Shown: positions 29,246-39,532 of the stretch, one piece after another
How positions within the stretch are numbered: the first letter of the stretch is position 1
Layout: every line of letters starts with the position of its first letter
Assembly: GCF_004005475.1 (NCBI RefSeq)
Contig: NZ_RZTZ01000003.1
Location: 372,001 to 436,000 of the forward strand
Reading direction: 5' to 3'
DNA: 64,000 bases
DNA from: Niallia taxi
GTDB lineage: Bacteria; Bacillota; Bacilli; Bacillales; Cytobacillaceae
Position numbers and translations under genes: made by a program
Notes under the pieces: model-generated
What the model saw: only the letters and a program-made list of their open reading frames with translations
Database searches by the model: none
Told to the model about the DNA's origin: nothing

Positions 29246-31178
29246 TCAGCTCATTTTTCGTAATCTCCTCAAAAACATCAAGCATTATTACCTGTATGTT
29301 TTTGCGTTGATTTTCAGTGTTTGCTTGTATTTCGCTTTCGTTACTCTTCAATATGATCCATCGATGGATGCTGTGGAAGGAACGATCAAGGGCGGAGCTG
29401 CAATCCGAGTTACCTCCATTTTGCTGATTGTAATTGTCGCGATTTTCCTTTTTTATGCGAATGCCATTTTCATTAAAAGACGCAGTAAGGAAATAGGTCT
29501 ATTTCAGTTAATCGGCATGACGAAGGACAGAATCTTTTGGATTTTAGGTGTGGAGAACTTTATCTTATACTTTGGGGCGTTATTCATCGGCACCTTTGTC
29601 GGCTTTAGCTTCTCTAAGCTGATTATTTTAGTACTGTTCAAAATCACCGGCGTAAAAGGTATTGCAAAGCTTCATTTTTCAACTGAGGCATTAGTACAGA
29701 CAATTCTTGTGTTTGCAGTTATCTATGTCTTTATTATGCTGATGAATTATGTCTTCATTAAAAGACAAACAATCTTAAACCTGTTCAGAGTAACTTCGTC
29801 TGCTGAAAGCAGAGTCAAAAAAATGTCTGTGTTGGAAATTATTATTGGCATTATCGGTTTAACTGGAATCGGCTTAGGTTATTATGTTTCATCAAAACTA
29901 TTTGATGGAGACTTCCAAACCATGACCGAGTTATTTGGAGCCATGGCCTTTATATTAGGTGCTGTCATCCTTGGCACCTACCTTTTCTACAAGGGCTCTG
30001 TCAGCTTTCTGTTTAATCTTGTTCGCAAAAGTAAAAATGGCTATTTGAACATTAATGAAGTGCTGTCTTTATCGAGCATCATGTTCAAGATGAAATCCAA
30101 TTCGCTCCTGCTGACAATTATCACAACCGTGTCTGCACTTGCGATCGCCTTGCTGTCATTAAGCTATATCTCCTACTATTCTGCAGAGAAAAATGCAGAG
30201 ACTAGCATCCCTGCCAATTTTGCATTCGGAACGAGCGAGGAAGCAACGTTATTCACAGATGAATTAACAAAAAACGAGATAGCCTATGATGAAACAAAAA
30301 TAGATGTCGTGATGGCTGATATTAACATCGGCAAAATTTTGGAGGCGGATTTCAACAATCTTAACTTCGACCCGAATATGACGACACTTGCTGTTGTGAG
30401 CGAAAACAGTGTTAAAGGCGTAGACTTAGAGGAAGATGAAGCATTATTTACAAACTATGATGGTGCATTAAAAAAGTTTATGCCAATGAAAAACACTGGC
30501 GAGGTGACGCTTGAAACAAAGGACAAATCAATCCCGTTGCGACTCATTGGATTAGATGACGTGCCAGTCGTATCCTATAAGTACACAGCTGGCGGGATGC
30601 CGACAATGATTGTCGACAACAAAGTTTATGACCAGCTCAGCACGAACAAAAATGACAAACTGCAGCTCCCATCAAGCACCTATTTCGGAGTTGATATTAA
30701 CAAGAACACAGAGATTGACAAGGCTAATGATATTTACCAGGACCTTAAACTAGATGAGCATGAATTCAGCCTTTCCCGTCTCGACATGGCCACAACCAAC
30801 AAAGCAAATATGGGACTAACCATGTTTATCGTCGGCTTTTTAGGACTTACCTTCCTCATCACGTCTGGCTGTATTCTTTACTTTAAGCAGATGGATGAAG
30901 GCGAAGAAGAAAAGCATAACTACACAATTTTAAGAAAGCTTGGCTATACGAAGGGCGACCTGCTTCGCGGCATTCAAGGCAAGCAGCTGTTCAGCTTTGG
31001 AATCCCTCTTGCGATCGGTCTTGCACACAGCTATTTTGCCGTCCAATCAGGCTGGTTCTTTTTCGGAACAGCTTGGACACCAATGCTGACTGTTATGGTT
31101 GTCTACACCCTTCTCTATTCCATCTTTGGACTGTTATCCGTCCTATACTATAAAAAAGTGATTAATAGCGCCCTTTAA
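29235..31178 (+). CDS. BceB-like ABC transporter permease
   Basis: 647 residues, matching BceB (646). Ten spans, with a large extracellular domain between spans 7 and 8 (about residues 315-525), the part that in this family contacts the lipid-II-bound antibiotic and signals to the kinase. FtsX-like repeats are at both ends. [19 protein letters not shown] and [15 protein letters not shown] mark the two cytoplasmic helices. Together with the preceding genes it forms a full RSAB detoxification module; targets of relatives are bacitracin, lantibiotics or similar. Confidence 0.94.
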   Translation: MNINQLIFRNLLKNIKHYYLYVFALIFSVCLYFAFVTLQYDPSMDAVEGTIKGGAAIRVTSILLIVIVAIFLFYANAIFIKRRSKEIGLFQLIGMTKDRIFWILGVENFILYFGALFIGTFVGFSFSKLIILVLFKITGVKGIAKLHFSTEALVQTILVFAVIYVFIMLMNYVFIKRQTILNLFRVTSSAESRVKKMSVLEIIIGIIGLTGIGLGYYVSSKLFDGDFQTMTELFGAMAFILGAVILGTYLFYKGSVSFLFNLVRKSKNGYLNINEVLSLSSIMFKMKSNSLLLTIITTVSALAIALLSLSYISYYSAEKNAETSIPANFAFGTSEEATLFTDELTKNEIAYDETKIDVVMADINIGKILEADFNNLNFDPNMTTLAVVSENSVKGVDLEEDEALFTNYDGALKKFMPMKNTGEVTLETKDKSIPLRLIGLDDVPVVSYKYTAGGMPTMIVDNKVYDQLSTNKNDKLQLPSSTYFGVDINKNTEIDKANDIYQDLKLDEHEFSLSRLDMATTNKANMGLTMFIVGFLGLTFLITSGCILYFKQMDEGEEEKHNYTILRKLGYTKGDLLRGIQGKQLFSFGIPLAIGLAHSYFAVQSGWFFFGTAWTPMLTVMVVYTLLYSIFGLLSVLYYKKVINSAL

Positions 31179-31198
31179 AGGCTTACCTATTATTGGCA

Positions 31199-31223
31199 GT
31201 TTATCTTCCATAAGAAAGTCTAT
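31199..31223 (+). promoter_or_regulatory. promoter-like element shared with 40823-40847
   Basis: GTTTAT, 13 bases, GTCTAT, followed by ATATAT. The same pattern with the same 42-base distance to the ATG occurs upstream of the small gene at 40884. The upstream box matches the SigB -35 (GTTTAA) in five of six bases; the downstream box matches GGGTAT in only four of six. Sigma factor not assigned. Confidence 0.5.
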
Positions 31224-31259
31224 ATATATCATATAAACTTTCTTAGGAGGCTGATAGAA

Positions 31260-31397
31260 ATGAGTAATTTTGACCAATACAAAGACAAAGCAATGGATGC
31301 TGCAAAAAAAGCCCAACGGAATGAAAAGGTTCAAGATAAAGAAAGAGATATTGGCGAAAAGTTAAAGGATAAAATGAAGAATAAATTTAATAAATAA
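31260..31397 (+). CDS. 45-residue charged helical protein
   Basis: Small protein of 45 residues, MSNFDQYKDKAMDAAKKAQ to KNKFNK, rich in Lys, Asp and Glu, with heptad-like helix potential and no hydrophobic segment. AGGAGG lies nine bases before the ATG. A strong bidirectional terminator follows. The region from promoter to ATG aligns without gaps to that of the small gene at 40884. The composition resembles small stress or spore-associated proteins such as CsbD-like ones, but I do not recognise a family. Confidence 0.7.
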   Translation: MSNFDQYKDKAMDAAKKAQRNEKVQDKERDIGEKLKDKMKNKFNK

Positions 31398-31404
31398 GCA
31401 AACA

Positions 31405-31436
31405 AAAAGCAGGCCATTTTCACTCGGCCTGCCTTT
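31405..31436. terminator. bidirectional terminator
   Basis: Stem AAAAGCAGGCC/GGCCTGCCTTTT with a ten-base loop, between the small charged gene and the convergent histidine kinase; A and T runs on both sides. Confidence 0.85.
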
Positions 31437-31439
31437 TGT

Positions 31440-32723
31440 TTATTCTTTTGCAAATTTCGTATGTATGCTTGTCCCAAGCATTTCCTGTGTTAGGCTTGGC
31501 AGAATGATTTGCACGGTTGTTCCTTTACCGACAGTACTTTCAATGCTCATATGGCCACGGTGGCCTTCTTCAATAATTTTATAGCATGTCATCAGCCCAA
31601 GTCCTGTACCCTTTTCCTTTGTCGTATAAAAGGGTTCACCGAGTGTTGCCAATCTTTCTTCCTCAATACCCATCCCTTGGTCTGCGATTTGGATGGAAAT
31701 TTGTTCGCCCTCGATCATCTTTACTGTTATTGCAATAATCCCACCGTTTGGCATTGCTTCAATCGAGTTTTGCAGGAGGTTGAGAAATACTTGCTTCAAG
31801 CGGTTTTCTTCACAGAAAATCATCGGAATGCTATCTTCCATCATCGTGTAAATTTGGGTATTGTAAAGATTGGACTGTGCTTTAATAAATGTGACCACAT
31901 CATTAATAATGTTCTTTATATTTTTCTTTTGAAACACATCTGCTGTCGGCTTGGCTAGAAACAGAAACTCTCCCACGATTGTATTTATCCGCTCAATTTC
32001 AGACAACACTATTTCTAAGTACTCATTCTTATCATCATCAGACTTTAACAGCTGGATAAAGCCTTTTATCGCTGTCAGTGGATTGCGGATTTCATGGGCT
32101 ATTCCTGCAGACATTTGCCCAAGCATTGCCATCTTCTCGGACTTCTGGACAAATTGGCTCGTGATTTCTTTTCGCTCTGTTATATCTGTACCAAGGGCAA
32201 GGACAGCGTTTTTACCGTCAAAAGTAATCGCCAAGCAGCTCACTTCGAAATAAAAAATCGACTGATCAAGGCGCATCATTTTATATTCTATGTGGTGAAG
32301 CGGCTTATTTTCTGTCTTAACGAGTCCCATCCGCATTTCCCAGCGCTCTTTATGCTCAGGTGCAATAAACTCTCCGAAGGACCTGCCAATCAGCTCTTGT
32401 GTAGAATTTGCCCCCATCATCATTACCGCTGCCTTATTCACATAAATAATTTTATTCTTATGATGGATAAAAATCGGCTCTGGCAAGGAATCTACTAACA
32501 GACGATAGCTCTCCTCACTTAAACGGGCTTTCTGCTCATAATAGCTGCCTACGTCAATTTGGAAACCGACAAACCAGGCAATGGCTGTAAAAATAAAGAA
32601 GTCTAACGTAAAAAAAGACTCATTGTCTACTAGATATTGATACAAAGTAAAAATGATCGAAACTAGCACTAACACGACTTGTCCTCTTCTTCTCATTTTT
32701 GGAGATTTCACCACCATATCCAT
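31440..32723 (-). CDS. orphan PAS sensor histidine kinase, sporulation-kinase type
   Basis: 427 residues. Two N-terminal spans (about 14-32 and 40-58), a PAS domain (about 72-190, with IIYVNKAAVMMMG) and HisKA with phospho-His in MSAGIAHEIRNPLTAIKGF. HATPase has FLNLLQNSIEAMP, DQGMGI and GTGLGLMTCYKI. The H-box is of the type found in KinA-KinE, which feed the Spo0 phosphorelay, and there is no neighbouring response regulator, as for those kinases. Assignment to the phosphorelay is inference from sequence type. Confidence 0.85.
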   Translation of the reverse strand: MDMVVKSPKMRRRGQVVLVLVSIIFTLYQYLVDNESFFTLDFFIFTAIAWFVGFQIDVGSYYEQKARLSEESYRLLVDSLPEPIFIHHKNKIIYVNKAAVMMMGANSTQELIGRSFGEFIAPEHKERWEMRMGLVKTENKPLHHIEYKMMRLDQSIFYFEVSCLAITFDGKNAVLALGTDITERKEITSQFVQKSEKMAMLGQMSAGIAHEIRNPLTAIKGFIQLLKSDDDKNEYLEIVLSEIERINTIVGEFLFLAKPTADVFQKKNIKNIINDVVTFIKAQSNLYNTQIYTMMEDSIPMIFCEENRLKQVFLNLLQNSIEAMPNGGIIAITVKMIEGEQISIQIADQGMGIEEERLATLGEPFYTTKEKGTGLGLMTCYKIIEEGHRGHMSIESTVGKGTTVQIILPSLTQEMLGTSIHTKFAKE

Positions 32724-33253
32724 TGTCTCCTGTATCTCAAATTAATTATTAACTCTCTTATGCTGTTATTATCAAAACTTCTCTATATGCTACCAACTAT
32801 ACCATGGAATTGGAAAAATTTTAATATTGTTTTTTTCACACTGCTTCCCCTGTCCATTTCTAAAAAATTACAAGAAATTTTTAGCAGGAATTTTTTTTAT
32901 TGTTATATAGCATTATTTTTCCTATTTGCTGTTGTTATAAGGTTTAGCAAGCTATTACCATTCTAGTACACTATTGAAAAATAAGGAATACCTGTTCACG
33001 AAAACCCTTTCTTTATGTCTCCCCCACAAATACAATTGTATTTTCTAGATAAATTTATTATGATAGGTTAAGTTAAATGAACATTTATAGATATCAGCTT
33101 ACAAGATGCAACTCATATACTGCAGGAAATGAAGTTTTTTTTAGGAGATAGATTTCACTCCGTCTTCATCATTTCGTTGCCGAATAACTACTGCATGAGC
33201 TTTTCTTACTTATAAAAAATACGGCTGCTTAATCGTGAAAGAGGGGAATATAC
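32724..33253. other. 530-bp AT-rich gap between divergent genes
   Basis: Should contain the kinase promoter (minus) and the permease promoter (plus). I see a 24-codon frame from an ATG at about 33077 without a clear ribosome site, which I do not call. No riboswitch or T-box was recognised. Confidence 0.4.
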
Positions 33254-34642
33254 ATGTCAAATAATAAATTGTCACAAGGCTTGGAATCACGCCATATCCA
33301 AATGATTGCACTTGGCGGAACAATCGGTGTCGGATTATTCCTTGGATCGTCCAAAACAATTGGCTGGACAGGACCTTCTGTCTTACTCGCATACGCCATT
33401 GCAGGAATTTTCGTCTTCTTTATCATGCGTGCAATGGGAGAAATGCTCTATTTAGAGCCAAGCACAGGATCATTCGCAACATTCGGCCACAAATACATCC
33501 ACCCACTAGCAGGCTATATGACTGCTTGGAGCAACTGGTTTCAGTGGGTAATCGTCGGAATGTCGGAAATTATCGCAGTCGGAGAATATATGAACTATTG
33601 GTTCCCTGACTTGCCAGCATGGATTCCAGGCTTAATCGCGATGGCAATCCTTGGCGCTGCTAACTTAGTTTCAGTTAAATCCTTTGGCGAATTTGAATTT
33701 TGGTTCGCGATGATTAAAATAATTACAATCGTCCTATTGATTGTGGCAGGCTTAGGTATTATCATCTTCGGATTTGGAAATGGTGGACAAGCTATCGGAT
33801 TTTCCAATCTGTGGGCACACGGCGGCTTTTTCTCAGGTGGCTTCTCAGGATTTTTCTTTGCCCTTTCTCTTGTCATCGGTGCATATCAAGGGGTTGAATT
33901 AATTGGTATTACTGCTGGTGAAGCGAAGGATCCAAAGAAAACACTGACAAAGTCCATTAACAGCATTATCTGGCGTATTCTTATTTTCTATATTGGCGCA
34001 ATCTTTGTTATTGTTACTGTTTATCCATGGGATCAGCTTAGCTCTGTTGGAAGCCCATTTGTTGCGACATTCGCTAAAGTCGGCATCACAGCTGCTGCCG
34101 GTATCATCAACTTTGTTGTAATTACAGCTGCCATGTCAGGCTGTAACAGCGGTATTTACAGTGCTGGCCGCATGCTGTACACATTAGCAATGAACAAGCA
34201 AGCTCCTGCGTTCTTTGGAAAACTGACATCAAACGGCGTACCATTGTTCAGTACAATCGGCGTTATGGTCGGCTTATTAGTCGGTGTTATCTTAAGCTAT
34301 ATAGCACCAGCAGACATCTTTGTTTATGTATATAGTGCAAGCGTACTGCCAGGAATGGTGCCATGGTTTATTATCTTAATCAGCCAAATCCGTTTCAGAC
34401 AAGCAAACGCGGCTGCAATGAGCAACCATCCATTTAAGATGCCATTCGCTCCGTTCACAAATTACGCATCGATTGCATTTTTATTATTCGTCCTTGTCGG
34501 CATGGGCTTCAACAAAGACACACAAGTTTCCCTTGTTGTCGGAATTATTTTCCTTATCTTAGTTGTCATCAGCTTCTTCGCTTTTGGCATCGGCAAGGAA
34601 CGCCCAGAAAAACAAGACAGTACAACAGCTGTGAAACGCTAA
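33254..34642 (+). CDS. amino acid permease, APC superfamily AAT type
   Basis: 462 residues, 12 spans. The N-terminal [20 protein letters not shown] is the AAT signature for substrate binding, and [21 protein letters not shown] follows. Closest in type to the AapA/AlaP-like transporters for alanine, serine or glycine; substrate not certain. ATG with AGAGGGG at about ten bases. Monocistronic with a strong terminator. Confidence 0.92.
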   Translation: MSNNKLSQGLESRHIQMIALGGTIGVGLFLGSSKTIGWTGPSVLLAYAIAGIFVFFIMRAMGEMLYLEPSTGSFATFGHKYIHPLAGYMTAWSNWFQWVIVGMSEIIAVGEYMNYWFPDLPAWIPGLIAMAILGAANLVSVKSFGEFEFWFAMIKIITIVLLIVAGLGIIIFGFGNGGQAIGFSNLWAHGGFFSGGFSGFFFALSLVIGAYQGVELIGITAGEAKDPKKTLTKSINSIIWRILIFYIGAIFVIVTVYPWDQLSSVGSPFVATFAKVGITAAAGIINFVVITAAMSGCNSGIYSAGRMLYTLAMNKQAPAFFGKLTSNGVPLFSTIGVMVGLLVGVILSYIAPADIFVYVYSASVLPGMVPWFIILISQIRFRQANAAAMSNHPFKMPFAPFTNYASIAFLLFVLVGMGFNKDTQVSLVVGIIFLILVVISFFAFGIGKERPEKQDSTTAVKR

Positions 34643-34653
34643 ATATAAAAAGA

Positions 34654-34702
34654 GCAGCACTCCTTGTTGGTGGATATAACCAAAAAGGAGTGCTGTTTTT
34701 TT
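34654..34702 (+). terminator. terminator of the amino acid permease gene
   Basis: Stem CAGCACTCCTT/AAGGAGTGCTG, loop of about 19 bases, then a seven-T run. Confidence 0.9.
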
Positions 34703-34818
34703 GAGATTACAGGACCTAGGTGGAATAAAAATAAAATATTTCCTGCCTAGCCACGAACAATAATAATTTCATCTTCCTTTAAACCTTTAGTCTTTTAGAA
34801 TATATGTAAAGTATTCCT

Positions 34819-34966
34819 TTAAAGTGAGGTCGTTTCATTGCGCTGTCACCTGCGGGGTCTCATCCTATCCTCTATTTCCCGCAACAGTCGAGTGGCCTCC
34901 GTTCCATTCCAGAAAAATACCAAATTAAAAAACAAACTATTTATCGATAGCTGCTAATTAGTTTAG
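34819..34966. repeat. degenerate MITE-like repeat, copy 3
   Basis: About 148 bp matching the middle and right part of the repeats at 7651 and 20163: CGTTTCATTGCGCTG, TGCGGGGTCTCATCC, CAGTCGAGTGGCCTCCG and a decayed version of the terminal hairpin. About 50 bp of the GC-rich core and both inverted-repeat ends are missing, so it is a dead fragment. Confidence 0.75.
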
Positions 34967-35008
34967 TATTAACCTAGACTTAACTACACATATCCTAACT
35001 ACACTCTT

Positions 35009-35347
35009 TCATTGGTTTGATTTTTTCTGACCTATACAACAGGCAAGAGTCAGGAAAATGTATGGGTATGTTAATAGAATTAGCTCTAAAAACCCCATAC
35101 TTCGAAAAATATGGCCTTCTCTTGGGTCTGTATCATAATAATAACCATTGCCAACCATATAGATGCCGACAAGCAAATAGGTGATTAATGATATTGCCAG
35201 CAAGCAATAGCCGATTTTAGTGAATTTTACATTTACAGCAGAATATAAAAATAGTAAAAAATAGAGTAATCCTGACAATAATAACAATACAGCCACATAA
35301 AAAGGTTCATAGAAGTAATCACTAACACTTCCAGGAAAATCCACCAC
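35009..35347 (-). CDS. hypothetical membrane protein
   Basis: 112 residues with three hydrophobic segments (about 17-37, 45-65, 85-105) and Tyr-rich loops. ATG 15 bases after GGAGAGG, so the ribosome site is only moderate. Family not recognised. It stands alone between the MITE fragment and the glycan operon. Confidence 0.6.
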   Translation of the reverse strand: MVDFPGSVSDYFYEPFYVAVLLLLSGLLYFLLFLYSAVNVKFTKIGYCLLAISLITYLLVGIYMVGNGYYYDTDPREGHIFRSMGFLELILLTYPYIFLTLACCIGQKKSNQ

Positions 35348-35487
35348 GATTACACACCTCTCCTTTCTTTTTTTGGAATTCTTGCTAGTACTCTCACCCT
35401 CCTGTTAGTTCACAAAATGGTCATGAAAAATAGGCTATTCACATTAAAAACCACATAGTAATATTTCTCTAATAAACATAAAAAAAA

Positions 35488-35520
35488 GACTCACTTTTGT
35501 TTTGGAAACAACAGTAAGTC
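35488..35520 (-). terminator. terminator of the glycan operon
   Basis: Imperfect stem GACTTACTGTTGTT with AACAAAAGTGAGTC (minus strand) followed by an eight-T run, 17 bases after the last stop. Confidence 0.8.
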
Positions 35521-35536
35521 CTGTTTTGATTAATCT

Positions 35537-36865
35537 CTAGCTTTTCTGCATAACTGCACTTCGGCCAAATTTACGAAGTCGGGACAAGCCTCTCATCACG
35601 AAAAATTTCATCGCATCATATTTTAGCTTGTTATAAATAGTTGGACAGTTTTCCTTCGTCCAAGTAAACATAGCATTATAATCACTTTTGTTTTTTGCAG
35701 AGTATTTTAAGTAGTACATGATGGTGACATACACACTGCTTCCAAACCATGCTTCCACTGCTTCACCATCATAGTTAAAGCGATTTACAGCCATATTTTT
35801 TATCATTAGCTTCTCTCTTAAATTCTCAATAATAAAATCACTTTTCAGGTTAAAGGTGATGTTATTGCCGTGGATTCTATAAACACCAGCAATCGTATCA
35901 ATAAATCCGGCATCGCCAACGAGTAATGACCTTAAATAGATGGCTGAATCATTCACCATTTTCATGTTTAAAATATCCATCTCTATTAACGCCTTGCGCT
36001 TAAAGACCGTTGTTAAGGTGGAGGCTGGCTTTGGGTAGCCTTTTTTCTGAAAGTTAATGAAGTAATCATATTTTTTTACAACATTGCTTAGCTTCAAATC
36101 GGAAAGAGCTAATTCACTCGCTCCCGTTTTTTCCATAAACACATTCGCTGCCACAAACGACACTTGCGGATTTTTCTCATGAAAATCGACTGCTCTGCTT
36201 ATATAATTTGTATCAATGAGATAATCATCATCGTCCAAAAACAGAATATACTCACCATCTCCATGTGTCACAAAGGCTTTTAAGCGATTCGTCCCAGGTC
36301 CTTCATTCTTGTCATTTCTGATATAAATGACATTTGCAGCGTCAGCGTATTTTCGCTCCATTAACGAATGCGTTCCGTCTTTTGAGTTATCATCTATCAC
36401 GATTAGTTCGATATTCGGATAATCCTGCTGCAATATACTATCAATGACTTGCTCTAAATATCTTTCTCTATTATAGGTTGTGATGATTACATTCACTTTA
36501 GGAGTCTTGTCAGTGTCAGGGAACGTAATTCGCTGATTAAGAGAGCCTTCATTAAAAGCGTTTAAATGGGTTATCTGGTTGAGTAATTGTTGAGCATCCT
36601 TCCGCTCCATAAAAAATTGTGCTTCTACATAGAATTGAAAAACCTCTGCAGACTGCTTTCCTTTTAAAAGAGCGGATATTACCCGAATAAAATTCTCCAG
36701 ATAATGCTTTTGTGAAGAAGTGCGGTTACTGATTAATTTCCCCGTTAGAAACCCTTCAAGATCAGTTGCACTATCTATTTCACTCATTTCGCTAAAATGA
36801 GTTTGAAAACAGGTATTAATCAAAACTCCCGCTTGTTTTAATTCATGCTCTAAATCCATATTCAT
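35537..36865 (-). CDS. family 2 glycosyltransferase with N-terminal extension
   Basis: 442 residues. A GT-A domain starts near residue 125 with VNVIITTYNRERYLE, the nucleotide site VIDDNSKDGT and the metal-binding LFLDDDDYL. The first 120 residues are helical and not part of the catalytic fold. About 120 C-terminal residues follow the domain. Cytosolic face of the membrane, transferring a sugar onto a lipid-linked glycan. Last of four genes read together: transferase, pyruvyltransferase, flippase, transferase. Nine bases separate it from the flippase stop. Confidence 0.88.
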   Translation of the reverse strand: MNMDLEHELKQAGVLINTCFQTHFSEMSEIDSATDLEGFLTGKLISNRTSSQKHYLENFIRVISALLKGKQSAEVFQFYVEAQFFMERKDAQQLLNQITHLNAFNEGSLNQRITFPDTDKTPKVNVIITTYNRERYLEQVIDSILQQDYPNIELIVIDDNSKDGTHSLMERKYADAANVIYIRNDKNEGPGTNRLKAFVTHGDGEYILFLDDDDYLIDTNYISRAVDFHEKNPQVSFVAANVFMEKTGASELALSDLKLSNVVKKYDYFINFQKKGYPKPASTLTTVFKRKALIEMDILNMKMVNDSAIYLRSLLVGDAGFIDTIAGVYRIHGNNITFNLKSDFIIENLREKLMIKNMAVNRFNYDGEAVEAWFGSSVYVTIMYYLKYSAKNKSDYNAMFTWTKENCPTIYNKLKYDAMKFFVMRGLSRLRKFGRSAVMQKS

Positions 36866-36874
36866 CCCCCTCTC

Positions 36875-38401
36875 TTATGTTGAAATAGCCTTTTTCCGCT
36901 TCTGTTTCTGAACCACTTTAACAATAATATCTTTCGTGTAGTGATAAACCTCTCTGTCGAGGAGTGCGTTAACAACGACAAAAATAACTGCTGAAATGGC
37001 TAGAACTAAAATAGCACTCATTATCGTAGTTACATAAGAAGTCGGATAAATATTAACTGTTTTTGCCGCTGCTACAATCAGTGAAAATATGACAATATTT
37101 GTGAGCCATCTTCTTAACGTCATCCACGCGTTTCGTTCGAGTATTTTTTTATTTGCATATAAAACGATATCGATTGATCGATAGAGCAGTGCTGCAATCG
37201 TGCCAAGCAATACACCATATATGCCAAGGAACTGAACGAGAGTAATAGAGAAAACAAGGTTAATAATACATTCCAATATGGCACGGTTTTGCGTCTTTTT
37301 AAAATGGCCTGCAATATTTATAACATTATTAGAGGTCGCTCGCGCATTCACTAATAATTTAATGATGACAAATAATGTTGGAATCCAAAAATCTATATAG
37401 TTTATATCCTTAATGCCGCTAGTATACAGCTCCATAAAAGGTAAAATGAAGATGTACGCCACCGTGAATAACGAGAACACAAAGGACATGAAGAAGACCT
37501 CGTACGCATTGTACAAGCTTATGAACTTCTCCTTGCCTTCATGAAATGTTTGTCCAAGGGCAAATGTGACACTGCTATTAACTGTACTGATTACTTTATC
37601 AAGAACAGAAAAAAGCATATTGTACAGCACGTATACACTAACAACCTTCAGATTCGTAAAGATAGTAAGAATGAGAACATCGGTATTGTTAAAGATTAAA
37701 TAAGAAATTTGGTGAACCATCACTGATTTTTTTTGTGAAATGGCATCAAAGTTAGGCTTAACCTTTAAATCTAACCATTTATAATTTCTCTTCATATAAA
37801 TTTGATAAATGATAATTTGTACAATCATTAATACAAAATGTGTCGTTTGAATTGCGATAATATTATAGCCTTTAAGGATAAAGATAATCTTAAGACCACT
37901 TATGACGATATTTATCAGCGTTGTGATGGAGGTATCTATATAGCTTTTTCCTTCTGCAACTAAGAAGACTTTAAAGGTCCCTTGGAAATAGAAGTTAATA
38001 GCTCCTCCCATCCCCGTAACGAGAATGACGAACATGATGGTCATTTTATCAATCGATGAATCAATAAAAAGCGGATAGATAACCGACAGTAGAATGATAC
38101 AGATAAAATAGTAAATCCCTGTTTTCTTGTAGTAGCTTGAAGTAGCAGAAAGAATAGAATTGATATTTTCTTTACTGCTGCCTGCCACATGCTTATATAA
38201 TGCTTGTAATGAGGCGGCCCCAACTCCTGCTTCTAGAAGAGACATATAAATAATAATTTGCCCGATGGAGGATAATAACCCATTCACCTCAGAACCAAAA
38301 TTCACTAAAAGTAAACGAGGGATTAAGATACCTAATGCGATTATTAATCCTTGGCTAATCAATCCAAAGGCTAAATTTATTAAACTTCTTTTCGCTTTCA
38401 T
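36875..38401 (-). CDS. oligosaccharide flippase, Wzx/PST type
   Basis: 508 residues and about 14 spans. The N-terminus RSLINLAFGLISQGL, followed by ILIPRLLLVNFGSEVNGL, is characteristic of polysaccharide flippases. It should move the lipid-linked repeat made by the operon's transferases across the membrane. The start follows a weak GGAGT-type site, 12 bases after the pyruvyltransferase stop. AT-rich like its neighbours. Confidence 0.9.
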   Translation of the reverse strand: MKAKRSLINLAFGLISQGLIIALGILIPRLLLVNFGSEVNGLLSSIGQIIIYMSLLEAGVGAASLQALYKHVAGSSKENINSILSATSSYYKKTGIYYFICIILLSVIYPLFIDSSIDKMTIMFVILVTGMGGAINFYFQGTFKVFLVAEGKSYIDTSITTLINIVISGLKIIFILKGYNIIAIQTTHFVLMIVQIIIYQIYMKRNYKWLDLKVKPNFDAISQKKSVMVHQISYLIFNNTDVLILTIFTNLKVVSVYVLYNMLFSVLDKVISTVNSSVTFALGQTFHEGKEKFISLYNAYEVFFMSFVFSLFTVAYIFILPFMELYTSGIKDINYIDFWIPTLFVIIKLLVNARATSNNVINIAGHFKKTQNRAILECIINLVFSITLVQFLGIYGVLLGTIAALLYRSIDIVLYANKKILERNAWMTLRRWLTNIVIFSLIVAAAKTVNIYPTSYVTTIMSAILVLAISAVIFVVVNALLDREVYHYTKDIIVKVVQKQKRKKAIST

Positions 38402-38413
38402 ACTGACTCCTTT

Positions 38414-39502
38414 TTATTTCCAGTCATTCACTAAGTATTTATCAAGCTGTAGAAACTGTTGGTTGGAATCCTTGATAATATGCTGCATATCGAGCTCTTT
38501 ATATTCCAAATGATCCAATTCCGAAATATCAAGCTTGGCTATATCCTTGATTTCACAATACTTCCCTTGAAAATTAATGTCGTGCAAAACATTGGTCATT
38601 TTTTTACTGTATATGATTGGAAAAACCTTTTTATTAAATAAAAAGCCAAGAATCATGGAGTGAAATCTTGTAGCATACATTATTTCCACTTTATTCAGTT
38701 CCGCTAATGCCGAGGCTAAATTGTTTTCATAAGGAACTACTTTCACTTTAGACTTATAATTAGTGTCTAGTAACTGCAGCAATTCAGCTATCGCTTTTTC
38801 ATCGCCTTCATATTTACAAAAGGAGAATAATGCTACTTGATAGTTTTTGTTGAGATAGTGCTCACAAACCTCCTTCATCTTCTGTAAATAAGCCGCTTTA
38901 AATGGCGCTAAATTTTCTCTGTTACTCACATCTATCAAGGAGATACCAACCGTTTTCTCAGACGCTTCCTCTCCGTGATACTCCAAATTAAACACGACAT
39001 CTTGAGCTAAGCGGACACTTGGCAGCTCCTTAAACAGCTCATATGATTGCTTATCTCTAAAACAAACATCGTCGTATCTCGAGAAGATGCTTTGATAGCT
39101 TTCGTAAAACTGTGTTTCTTCAAATGGTCCAAAATTACACCCTAGCAAAAAATTAGGCTTACTATTGATTATTTTTCCTTTATCCTTGTTTATCTTTGTT
39201 TTCCAATTCTTATTTTCGATAAAAAGAGAGCCACCGATACATACATGTGCATCCATAAATAAACCAATCACTGTTCTAACTAACGACTTGCTGAAAAGCT
39301 TATTGGGAATTTTATCGATCAGCTTAAATAGCGTATTCGGATAAATGACATGTAAGTTTTTTATGTCAGTAAAAGCCTGAAGCTTTGCTTTATTTTCATA
39401 AATATAAAATTGAGCTTGAGGGTATCTTTCACATAAGATTTTAACGAACAAATCATCTCCTAAGTTATTGTTTAAATATGCTGATATTAAAACCTTTTTC
39501 AA
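38414..39502 (-). CDS. polysaccharide pyruvyl transferase family protein
   Basis: 362 residues. The N-terminus MKKVLISAYLNNNLGDDLF carries the nucleotide-binding-like Gly-Asp pattern of the CsaB/EpsO/WcaK family, and the C-terminal half has the typical ATRFHSMILGFLFNKKV. Known members add ketal-linked pyruvate from PEP to a sugar, giving the polymer negative charge. Its presence suggests that the operon makes a pyruvylated wall or exopolysaccharide. Confidence 0.88.
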   Translation of the reverse strand: MKKVLISAYLNNNLGDDLFVKILCERYPQAQFYIYENKAKLQAFTDIKNLHVIYPNTLFKLIDKIPNKLFSKSLVRTVIGLFMDAHVCIGGSLFIENKNWKTKINKDKGKIINSKPNFLLGCNFGPFEETQFYESYQSIFSRYDDVCFRDKQSYELFKELPSVRLAQDVVFNLEYHGEEASEKTVGISLIDVSNRENLAPFKAAYLQKMKEVCEHYLNKNYQVALFSFCKYEGDEKAIAELLQLLDTNYKSKVKVVPYENNLASALAELNKVEIMYATRFHSMILGFLFNKKVFPIIYSKKMTNVLHDINFQGKYCEIKDIAKLDISELDHLEYKELDMQHIIKDSNQQFLQLDKYLVNDWK

Positions 39503-39532
39503 AGAAGCACCTCATTTTTTCAGTTTTCCACC

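Noticed and set aside
33077-33151. 24-codon frame starting MNIYRYQ upstream of the amino acid permease
   Set aside because: No convincing ribosome site and no sign of an attenuator hairpin after it; kept only as a remark.
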